Source of the DNA: a virus
Strand: one strand, 5' to 3'
Length of the DNA: 25,162 nt
Virus record (IMG/VR): IMGVR_UViG_3300030746_000130
Coordinates: 1 to 25,162 of that record
The translations under genes were made by a program, and so were the position numbers. Below are positions 20,350-25,162 of the stretch, piece by piece. The notes under the pieces are model-generated. The model saw only the letters and a program-made list of their open reading frames with translations. It made no database searches and was not told the origin of the DNA. Within the stretch, counting starts at the first letter, position 1; each line of letters begins with the position of its first letter.

Positions 20350-20596
20350 GCACATCCCTTGCGTCTTCCGCCCCATTCCCGCAGGACCAAAGAAGGATAC
20401 CGGCATCTGGATCGTCAAGAATGGCTCACAGAGCATCGTCCTCGGCACGGTGAAGTGGTGGGCGCATTGGAGGCGCTACTGCTTCTTTCCTGAGGCAGAC
20501 ATGCTCTTTGACGCCAACTGTTTGTGGGATATTGCGGATTTCTGTGCACGCACGACCACTCAGCACAAGGAAGCTCGGGAGGCTCGCAATGTCTGA
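20342..20596 (+). CDS. Hypothetical 84-residue phage protein
   Basis: The ATG overlaps the preceding stop by eight bases (ATGTCTAA). The product has the pattern 'VLGTVKWWAHWRRYCFFPEA' and 'CLWDIADFCARTT', a small mixed alpha/beta domain that recurs as an unnamed protein in many tailed phages. No function is known to me. Confidence 0.65.
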   Translation: MSKHIPCVFRPIPAGPKKDTGIWIVKNGSQSIVLGTVKWWAHWRRYCFFPEADMLFDANCLWDIADFCARTTTQHKEAREARNV

Positions 20597-20951
20597 AACT
20601 GCCTATTACCCCACAAAGCGAGAGTGGGTAGAAGCATACCTCGCATGGAAAACTGCACACCCACACCTTGCCACGGAAGCGATGAAGCCCTTCCGGTCCA
20701 AACTGGTGCGCGGATGCAGGCGGAAGGCTTGGCACCCCTCCTACGCTGCGGCTATGGCCATTGTGGAGAAGCTTGAGTGCCGGCCTGGGCGTGTTGTGCA
20801 TGCCTACCGATGCGATTTATGTGGAAATTTCCACGTTGGTAACACTTCAGCTGCGCTAATGGGTAAGAAGGATCTGAAGTGTGCAGCCTGTCATCTAGGT
20901 TTCTGCCAGCACTGCACTGGGTGTGCGTGCACGAAGAATGTTCACGAATAA
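20589..20951 (+). CDS. Zinc-binding 120-residue protein
   Basis: ATG 20589 overlaps the previous stop by eight bases (ATGTCTGA). The N-terminal half is helical ('REWVEAYLAWKTAHPH'). The C-terminal half has 'YRCDLCGNFHVGN' and 'CAACHLGFCQHCTGCAC', two metal sites. The 'CDxCGxxHxGN' pattern is common in small phage zinc proteins. It may bind DNA or RNA; unproven. Confidence 0.68.
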   Translation: MSETAYYPTKREWVEAYLAWKTAHPHLATEAMKPFRSKLVRGCRRKAWHPSYAAAMAIVEKLECRPGRVVHAYRCDLCGNFHVGNTSAALMGKKDLKCAACHLGFCQHCTGCACTKNVHE

Positions 20952-20993
20952 ATTTCACTTGTAACGCAGCTACTTTTGCAGTAAGGTGTGCAG

Positions 20994-21218
20994 ATGCAAA
21001 TTACATCATTCGTCCCGCTGCCCCCACGCGCCGGCCGTCCGCCCAAATACGATTGGGAGTCGATGGGTGTGGGGGATTCATTCTTTCGGGAGGGCATCAG
21101 CGTCAATTCGATGTCATCTTGTGCAAACAGAGCAGGTAACCGTCTCGGTATGACATTCACATGCCGCACCGTTTGCGAGGGCGGCGCTGAGGGCGTTCGA
21201 GTGTGGAGAGAGTCCTAG
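20994..21218 (+). CDS. Small conserved phage protein (GDSF ... RVWR type)
   Basis: ATG 20994 has AAGGTG upstream; the GTG at 20988 is less likely. The 74-residue product contains 'YDWESMGVGDSFF', then 'SSCANRAGNRLGMTFTCR' and a final 'GVRVWRES'. This W-x(4)-GDSF ... G-x-x-F-x-x-R ... RVWR layout recurs in short phage and plasmid proteins and looks like a small DNA-binding domain. The preceding 42 bases hold no clear promoter. Confidence 0.65.
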   Translation: MQITSFVPLPPRAGRPPKYDWESMGVGDSFFREGISVNSMSSCANRAGNRLGMTFTCRTVCEGGAEGVRVWRES

Positions 21219-21221
21219 ATC

Positions 21222-22241
21222 ATGGCAGAACGCCTTGCACCTCTTGATTACTACAAATGGCACTGGAAACGCTTTAGGCTTAGCCGAAACGTCCAAAGAC
21301 TTCATTACGTAGCCCGCGGCTTCTATCGCGAGCTTCTAGATGAGCAATTCGCTGAAGGTTTCATCCCAGATGATATACACCTGTTGGCAGATATTTGTGG
21401 GTGTCCGGTTGCTGTGATGCAAGAGCATTGGGACTCACTAGAGAAGTTCTTCCCTTTGGCAGAGCCCGGGCAGCGGGTCAATCCCAATCAAGAATCACAC
21501 AGGACTGAACTTGATCAAAAGCGTGCCGCACAGTCAAGGGCAGGGCAACTTTCAGCCGCATCAAAGGCGAAGGCTAAATCAACAAACGTTGAAGGTTATT
21601 CAACGAACGTTGAACCCAATTCAACGGATGTTAGTGAATCTCCAACATCAACTAACAACTGTTCAACACTGGATGAAGAATTTCCAACAGATGTTCAACC
21701 AGAAGAGAAGAGAAGAGATAGAGAGAAGAGTAGAGGAGAGAAGAGACCTTCTCGCTCCAAAGTCGCGAGCGTTCCTGATCCACGGCACACACCATTCCGG
21801 ACCGCTTTTGAGAAGTACTTCCTGTTTATGAATAAGGGGGTTCAAAAGGCTCCATGGCACCCTTCTGACGGGAAACAACTATCAGAATTCCTAAAAGCAA
21901 ATCCCACGTTCACCACAGAGCAGTGGGTGAAGATGCTGAATAATCGCGTGCGCAGCGACGTAACGCATGGAGAAAACCTGCGCGCATGGGTGGGTAGAAC
22001 CCTAGTTTGGGCTTCTGGACCCACAGATGCACGAGGAAAGCAAATAAATGGAGGAAACAATGCCCGACCAGCCACTACAGCCATTGACAGCGCTAACGAT
22101 CAACTCCTCAGCAACCTACGATCAGAAAGTATGGATTCTGGAGGCCATTTCTCTGGCCGAACGATTGAAGCCAGGGACGCCGGTGTTGGATCTGAAGGCG
22201 CGGGAAGCGCTGGTGAACTTGTACTGCGCGCTGCTGATTGA
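21222..22241 (+). CDS. DUF1376-type replication protein
   Basis: The first 110 residues match DUF1376: 'PLDYYKWHWKRFRLSRNVQR', 'ARGFYRELLDEQFAEGFIPD', 'HLLADICGCPVAVMQEHW', 'RVNPNQ'. Residues 120-161 are a polar linker made of six 7-residue units coded by 21-bp DNA repeats, followed by a basic Glu/Arg/Lys stretch. Residues about 185-275 form a second helical domain. The last 60 residues are low-complexity and overlap the next gene by 182 bases in another frame. DUF1376 proteins lie in phage replication modules at the place of lambda O; origin binding is inferred. Confidence 0.82.
   Translation: MAERLAPLDYYKWHWKRFRLSRNVQRLHYVARGFYRELLDEQFAEGFIPDDIHLLADICGCPVAVMQEHWDSLEKFFPLAEPGQRVNPNQESHRTELDQKRAAQSRAGQLSAASKAKAKSTNVEGYSTNVEPNSTDVSESPTSTNNCSTLDEEFPTDVQPEEKRRDREKSRGEKRPSRSKVASVPDPRHTPFRTAFEKYFLFMNKGVQKAPWHPSDGKQLSEFLKANPTFTTEQWVKMLNNRVRSDVTHGENLRAWVGRTLVWASGPTDARGKQINGGNNARPATTAIDSANDQLLSNLRSESMDSGGHFSGRTIEARDAGVGSEGAGSAGELVLRAAD
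21579..21704 (+). repeat. Six 21-bp direct repeats (iteron-like), candidate replication origin
   Basis: The pentamer YCAAC starts at 21579, 21600, 21621, 21642, 21663 and 21684, exactly 21 bases apart. Copies 1 and 2 share TCAAC[AG]AACGTTGAA, which contains the inverted repeat TCAAC/GTTGA. Copies 3 and 6 keep CAAC..ATGTT, and copies 4 and 5 are degenerate. The unit encodes ST[ND]V-type heptapeptides in the DUF1376 gene. A purine tract follows directly. The layout matches lambda, where iterons and an asymmetric tract lie inside the O gene. Confidence 0.55.
21701..21746 (+). other. 46-base polypurine tract after the iterons
   Basis: Only two of 46 bases (21719 and 21731) are pyrimidines. It encodes a Lys/Arg/Glu-rich linker, and as DNA it could be a strand-asymmetric, easily unwound element beside the repeats. 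Confidence 0.6.
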
Positions 22242-22662
22242 GATTGGGCAAGAGCGCTTTGAGGAAGCGTTTCAGCGCGTGCTGAACTCCTCAAAGTTCC
22301 GCCCAGACATCTCAGAGCTGCGAGAAGCGGCCGGCGCGCCAATGCAGAACCCGTACCATGTGCAAGCGCTTGAGGACCTAAAGACATTGTTCATCATCAT
22401 GCGGGAGCACGGAAAGACGATCAGGCCCACGCGCCAGAAGGACGGGAGCACGCTAACCCCGCCGCGCTTGAATGAAACAACCGTGCTAACGTGCAGAGAG
22501 TTGGGGTTTGGCGACGCTTACGCAGGGTTTGAGTTCGTGTACAACCATCCGGCTTTGGACATCGCGCGAGGGCTGAATGAGACCGCAGAGCTACCTTTTC
22601 GGTCCGCAGAGAAGATCGAAGCCAAGTTTGTGCAGACATGGGTGAAGGTGAACACCAAGTGA
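22060..22662 (+). CDS. Helicase-loader-like replication protein
   Basis: ATG 22060 has GGAGG directly upstream; an ATG at 22048 would lack it. The 200-residue product is helical, with 'VLDLKAREALVNLYCALLIE' and 'FEEAFQRVLNSSKFRPDISE' followed by LREAAG. That second stretch resembles the module of G39P-like helicase loaders, in which a short helical domain sits before a proline-containing 'FxPxxxEL' turn. It has no ATPase motif. The first 182 bases overlap the DUF1376 gene in a different frame. Location after DUF1376 mirrors lambda P after O. Confidence 0.6.
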   Translation: MPDQPLQPLTALTINSSATYDQKVWILEAISLAERLKPGTPVLDLKAREALVNLYCALLIEIGQERFEEAFQRVLNSSKFRPDISELREAAGAPMQNPYHVQALEDLKTLFIIMREHGKTIRPTRQKDGSTLTPPRLNETTVLTCRELGFGDAYAGFEFVYNHPALDIARGLNETAELPFRSAEKIEAKFVQTWVKVNTK

Positions 22663-23834
22663 AGCCAACAATGGGAAGTCTCTTTGCTGGCATTGGAGGC
22701 TTCGATCTAGGCTTTGAACGCGCTGGTTTCGAGACAACCTGGCAGGTAGAGATTGATCCGTGGGCGCGGAAAGTGCTTGCGAAGAACTTCCCGAACGCAG
22801 AAAGGTTTGAAGATGTCCGAACAGTTGGAGCGCACAACCTCAAGTTCGTCGACGTTATCTGCGGCGGCTTCCCCTGCCAGGACATCAGCAACGCCGGTCT
22901 GCGTGCCGGTATTGAGGGAGCACGTTCAGGACTCTGGAGCGAGTATGCGCGAATCATTCGCGAGCTACAGCCCCGATTCGTCCTCGTGGAGAACGTCGCA
23001 GCTTTGCTTGGACGGGGAATGGGCCGAGTTCTCGGAGACCTGGCCGAAATCGGGTATGACGCGGAGTGGGAGGTCGTATCCGCTGCCGACGTCGGCGCGC
23101 CGCATCTCAGGGAGCGCATCTGGATACTGGCCTACCCCTGCGGCACAATCGCCGGGCGCGGGACCGAACAATTCAAAGGTGGAGAACCTGTTGACGGGCA
23201 GCCGACACAGCTTCTATCTGAGCCATGCGGTGGAAGCGGAGAGGCGAAAGCCTGGGATCATTACAGGGATGTGGCCCACGCCGGACACAAGGGGATTCTC
23301 GAACGAGGGTGGGATAGCGGCACTGGCGCGGAAGACAGATTCGATGGACGAGCTAAGGGGGATGTCCTATCGAGCGAACCAGCGCCACAGGGATCGAGCT
23401 ATGGCGAAGATGCTACCGTCGCCGACGGCGAGCAACACGAAGGCGGTTCACCTGCGCACGAATGGGCGACCGCCGCGGAGCTACCTGCCGACGCCAACGG
23501 GGACAATGGGCGAGAAAGGCGGGCGAGGCGACTTGCTGGCGATTGTGCGGACGGGCAAGGTGAGCGGTCGGAAGCACTGGCCGACGCCGGCCGCGCAGGA
23601 CGCGAAGAACTCGACGCTGCCGCAGTCGCAGTCGCAGTCGCAGAGGGGTTCGATACCTGGGGCGCTGCTGAGGGAAGGTTGCCCGGTTGGTGGGCAGTTG
23701 AACCCAGTGTGGGTCGAGTGGCTAATGGGATACCCAAGCGGGTGGACAGACTTAGGGGACTCGGCAACGCCGTAGTGCCGCAGATTCCAGAAATGTATGC
23801 ACAGCGTATCAAGCAACTATTGGAGAATTCATGA
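22659..23834 (+). CDS. DNA (cytosine-5) methyltransferase
   Basis: GTG 22659 overlaps the upstream stop (GTGA), giving 391 residues; ATG 22638 and ATG 22671 are also in frame. Motif I is 'SLFAGIGGFDLGFERAG' (7-23), motif IV 'GGFPCQDIS' with catalytic C73, motif VI 'VLVENVAALL' (108-117), motif VIII 'RERIWILAYP' (151-160), and motif X 'RLRGLGNAVVPQI' (364-376). The middle, about 165-335, is Gly/Glu/Ala-rich and holds the target-recognition part. All key motifs are intact. No cognate restriction nuclease is nearby, so protection of phage DNA is likely. The 'AVAVAVA' run comes from a hexanucleotide repeat. Confidence 0.93.
   Translation: MKPTMGSLFAGIGGFDLGFERAGFETTWQVEIDPWARKVLAKNFPNAERFEDVRTVGAHNLKFVDVICGGFPCQDISNAGLRAGIEGARSGLWSEYARIIRELQPRFVLVENVAALLGRGMGRVLGDLAEIGYDAEWEVVSAADVGAPHLRERIWILAYPCGTIAGRGTEQFKGGEPVDGQPTQLLSEPCGGSGEAKAWDHYRDVAHAGHKGILERGWDSGTGAEDRFDGRAKGDVLSSEPAPQGSSYGEDATVADGEQHEGGSPAHEWATAAELPADANGDNGRERRARRLAGDCADGQGERSEALADAGRAGREELDAAAVAVAVAEGFDTWGAAEGRLPGWWAVEPSVGRVANGIPKRVDRLRGLGNAVVPQIPEMYAQRIKQLLENS
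22813..23775 (+). CDS. Nested out-of-phase gene: WPTP-repeat, methyltransferase-associated protein
   Basis: A second frame, fully inside the cytosine methyltransferase gene, is open for 320 codons from ATG 22813 (AAAGG seven bases upstream) to TAG 23773-23775. The product has 'SSWRTSQLCLDGEW', 'EFSETWPKSGMTRSGRSYPL' (72-91), five WPTP/LPTP/LPSP repeats (106, 154, 201, 225, 256) and 'LNPVWVEWLMGYPSGWTDL' (296-314). From memory, this set of motifs occurs as separate phage and prophage proteins often labelled as DNA methyltransferase or methylase-associated. It lacks the catalytic PCQ motif and SAM loop. It may be a genuine overprinted gene or a shadow of the methyltransferase frame that databases have propagated. 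Confidence 0.45.
   Translation: MSEQLERTTSSSSTLSAAASPARTSATPVCVPVLREHVQDSGASMRESFASYSPDSSSWRTSQLCLDGEWAEFSETWPKSGMTRSGRSYPLPTSARRISGSASGYWPTPAAQSPGAGPNNSKVENLLTGSRHSFYLSHAVEAERRKPGIITGMWPTPDTRGFSNEGGIAALARKTDSMDELRGMSYRANQRHRDRAMAKMLPSPTASNTKAVHLRTNGRPPRSYLPTPTGTMGEKGGRGDLLAIVRTGKVSGRKHWPTPAAQDAKNSTLPQSQSQSQRGSIPGALLREGCPVGGQLNPVWVEWLMGYPSGWTDLGDSATP
23621..23643 (+). repeat. Hexanucleotide microsatellite
   Basis: About four units of CGCAGT. The six-base unit keeps both overlapping reading frames intact when it slips, encoding AV repeats in the methyltransferase and QS repeats in the nested frame. Confidence 0.75.
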
Positions 23835-24049
23835 TCAACACCAGCATCTACCGCCCAGGCATAGCAAATGAGCTCGCCAAGATCGAGAATCTGCCCAAAG
23901 ACTCACGGCGCCGGCAGAAGTCACAGCGTTGCACAGTGGGCAAGCATGACACCTGCAGCGGTAAGCGGCTGGATAAATACATGCGGATTCGGGTTCCGTG
24001 TGCTTGCAGTTGCCACGACACGCCCGTAGTAATGGACCCCACACTCTAG
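23831..24049 (+). CDS. Small zinc-binding protein
   Basis: The ATG overlaps the methyltransferase stop (ATGA). The 72-residue product has 'CTVGKHDTCSGKR' and 'VPCACSCHD', the C-x(n)-C-S-G ... C-x-C-x-C-H arrangement seen in small phage proteins that bind zinc. The first 30 residues are helical and basic. Function is unknown. Confidence 0.68.
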   Translation: MINTSIYRPGIANELAKIENLPKDSRRRQKSQRCTVGKHDTCSGKRLDKYMRIRVPCACSCHDTPVVMDPTL

Positions 24050-24058
24050 GAGGAAGAA

Positions 24059-24265
24059 ATGGAATTTCCCAAAACGTTCGATGAAATGAAGGCAGCAAAG
24101 TACACTTTCGACAACGATGCGACCTGCAGAGGTTGCGGAGATGAAATCGAGTGGTGGATCACACCGACGGGTAAAAAGCTCCCCATGAACCCCATGACGA
24201 GCGGTAACTCTCCAGCCATAGCGCACTGGGCGACATGCGATAACCCGCCAGAAAGGAAGTTATGA
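24059..24265 (+). CDS. Small phage zinc-ribbon-like protein
   Basis: GGAGGAAG lies just before the ATG. The 68-residue product contains 'CRGCGDEIEWWITPTGKKLP', then 'MNP' and 'AHWATCDNPPE', a treble-Cys/His pattern ('CxxC...IxWxxTPxGKxxPxxP...HWxTC') that is frequent in phage accessory regions. It probably binds one zinc ion. The role is unknown. Confidence 0.72.
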   Translation: MEFPKTFDEMKAAKYTFDNDATCRGCGDEIEWWITPTGKKLPMNPMTSGNSPAIAHWATCDNPPERKL

Positions 24266-24717
24266 ATTTCGATAAAGAGGTCGCTTGGGCAACTGGATTT
24301 TTTGAGGGAGAGGGAACGGTCAGTGTAATGAAGCCACGACAGCGGAACTGGGGCTCGCTGTGTGTCTCAGTCGTCAACACGGAAAGGCATTTAGTTGAGT
24401 TTTTTCAAAGTCGCTGGGGAGGTAGGATCCGCGAAATGAAGATGTCAGGAAACCGCAAGAGGGCATGGAGGTGGACGCTCTCTTCGCGGCAAGCGGCCAA
24501 GTATCTCGCGGACATCCAACCCTACGTATTCGGACAGAGGATGAAAGATAGGGTTTTCTTGGGGCTTGCTTTCCAGGACAACAAATGGTCCATGAATCGC
24601 CATGTTTCGGAAGCGGAGCGCGAGGATTACTGGAAGGCTAACGTTTGGTATTGGAGGCAGTTCTACCACCTCAATCGCCGCGGTTTGTGCAGCGATGCTC
24701 CAAGCTTTCGCAAATAG
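24262..24717 (+). CDS. LAGLIDADG-type homing endonuclease
   Basis: The ATG overlaps the preceding stop (ATGA). In the 151-residue product 'EVAWATGFFEGEGTVSV' (6-22) is the LAGLIDADG motif with E15 as the likely metal ligand, followed by 'SLCVSVVNTERHLVEFFQ' and 'WRWTLSSRQAAKYLADIQPY'. A single motif means it would act as a homodimer. It cleaves DNA at a long recognition site and spreads itself. It is the fourth endonuclease of mobile type in the window. Confidence 0.82.
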   Translation: MNFDKEVAWATGFFEGEGTVSVMKPRQRNWGSLCVSVVNTERHLVEFFQSRWGGRIREMKMSGNRKRAWRWTLSSRQAAKYLADIQPYVFGQRMKDRVFLGLAFQDNKWSMNRHVSEAEREDYWKANVWYWRQFYHLNRRGLCSDAPSFRK

Positions 24718-24748
24718 TCGGGCCACAAATCCACAACGAGGTAAGGCA

Positions 24749-24985
24749 ATGTTCCTAGCTATCGCACTGGCAGTAAGCGGATTTTGGCATTACAACTCCT
24801 TCGCCAACGAACTCCACTACGTCATCCCAACCGGCCAAACCTGCGGAGCCATCGGCAAGTCCTCTGGTGGCATGTTCTACGCGGACGTAATGGCCTCTGG
24901 TGGTGCCGAGTCCTCCGGTTCGACGGAATTCAACACGATCGACGCAGCAGAGCGCCACGTCGAGCAGAAATGTCGTGCACGATGA
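24749..24985 (+). CDS. Small secreted or membrane-anchored protein
   Basis: ATG 24749 follows GAGGTAAGG; the longer in-frame reading from 24602 overlaps the homing endonuclease and is rejected. The 78-residue product has a hydrophobic N-terminus ('MFLAIALAVSGFW') serving as a signal or anchor, then 'HYVIPTGQTCGAIGKSSGGM' and a polar C-terminus with one more Cys. It may form a disulfide outside the membrane. Not recognised. Confidence 0.55.
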   Translation: MFLAIALAVSGFWHYNSFANELHYVIPTGQTCGAIGKSSGGMFYADVMASGGAESSGSTEFNTIDAAERHVEQKCRAR

Positions 24986-25113
24986 TTGACTTCTTCCGGT
25001 TCATCTTCAGCATGGCGCTGGCGTTTGTCATCGTATTCTGCATCTTTTGGGGAGCATTCTTCCTCATTTTCTGGGGATTTCAGGTGATAAAAGCATTGTG
25101 GCAAATCCTGTAA
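24982..25113 (+). CDS. 43-residue hydrophobic membrane peptide
   Basis: The ATG overlaps the preceding stop (ATGA). Nearly the whole product is hydrophobic and aromatic ('MIDFFRFIFSMALAFVIVFC', then 'FWGAFFLIFWGFQVIKAL'), enough for one long or two short spans. It is translationally coupled with the small secreted protein. The 49 bases beyond it to the window end hold no supported feature. Confidence 0.55.
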   Translation: MIDFFRFIFSMALAFVIVFCIFWGAFFLIFWGFQVIKALWQIL

Positions 25114-25162
25114 AAGCGAATTCTCTCTAGATGAACCACGGGAGATAACCATTTAGGCCCAT

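Noticed and set aside
18976-20986. Repeated TTTCACTTG strings before 19036 and 20994 as a shared promoter
   Set aside because: The -10 partners are poor (CATAGT and TAAGGT), the second would lie only a few bases from the start codon, and the same string also occurs within the helicase gene.
21579-21704. 21-bp periodic repeats considered as a CRISPR array
   Set aside because: The repeats are contiguous with no spacers, diverge from copy to copy and encode heptapeptides in frame.
22421-23119. A 232-codon open frame on the minus strand opposite the replication and methyltransferase genes
   Set aside because: Its translation is Ser/Arg/Pro-rich without domain pattern, has no coupled neighbours, and mirrors the codon bias of the two real genes on the other strand.
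22659-23834. The methyltransferase and nested frame read as one frameshifted pseudogene
   Set aside because: The methyltransferase frame is uninterrupted and has motifs I, IV, VI, VIII and X in order, so no frameshift is needed to explain it.

Overview
The window reads as part of a tailed-phage or prophage genome, probably from a bacterium of the Acidobacteriota. The phage assignment rests on a lysis module, a replicative helicase, an ERF/YqaJ recombination pair, orphan DNA methyltransferases, four homing-type endonucleases and a dense series of tiny genes that overlap by 1, 4 or 8 bases. The host guess is weaker. It rests on secreted-type architectures common in that phylum: a chitobiase C-terminal-like domain, a beta-helix ending in a choice-of-anchor Q-like segment, and fibronectin-type domains. 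No terminase, portal, capsid, integrase, tRNA gene or CRISPR array is present.

Layout. (1) Positions 1-7639, plus strand: an appendage and lysis block. It opens with a 5'-truncated GH172/DUF2961-like protein, a 27-residue membrane peptide, a secreted beta-helix protein and a small Fn3 protein. These are followed by a membrane-anchored coiled coil, a transglycosylase-like endolysin, a holin-like protein, a lipoprotein, a permuted NlpC/P60-type cysteine hydrolase and a papain-like (C1) peptidase. (2) Positions 7633-18830, minus strand, read from right to left: a run of tiny unknown and membrane genes, then a basic AT-hook-like protein, ERF annealing protein, YqaJ-type exonuclease, a HerA-like ATPase with two C-terminal winged helices, a Cys-rich acidic peptide, a Dam-type adenine methyltransferase, several accessory genes, two adjacent homing endonucleases and a DnaB-type helicase. 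(3) Positions 18831-19035: a divergent control region with a perfect inverted repeat and a structured leader. (4) Positions 19036-25113, plus strand: small zinc-binding proteins, an HNH nuclease, a DUF1376 replication protein carrying six in-phase 21-bp repeats plus a purine tract (a candidate origin), a helicase-loader-like protein, a C5-cytosine methyltransferase with a second long gene nested in another frame, a LAGLIDADG nuclease and small membrane proteins.

Working together: the DUF1376 protein and its loader-like partner would open the origin and deliver the DnaB-type helicase encoded on the other arm. ERF plus YqaJ would do recombination-dependent replication or repair. The two orphan methyltransferases would protect the DNA from host restriction. 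The first block would supply host attachment or surface digestion and then lysis.

Most noteworthy: the 320-codon gene nested out of phase inside the cytosine methyltransferase gene; the lambda-like origin candidate inside the DUF1376 gene; two leaders that could both form pseudoknots closing on the Shine-Dalgarno (SD) site; and several translationally coupled genes under 60 codons. All family assignments were made by reading motifs by eye, without database searches.
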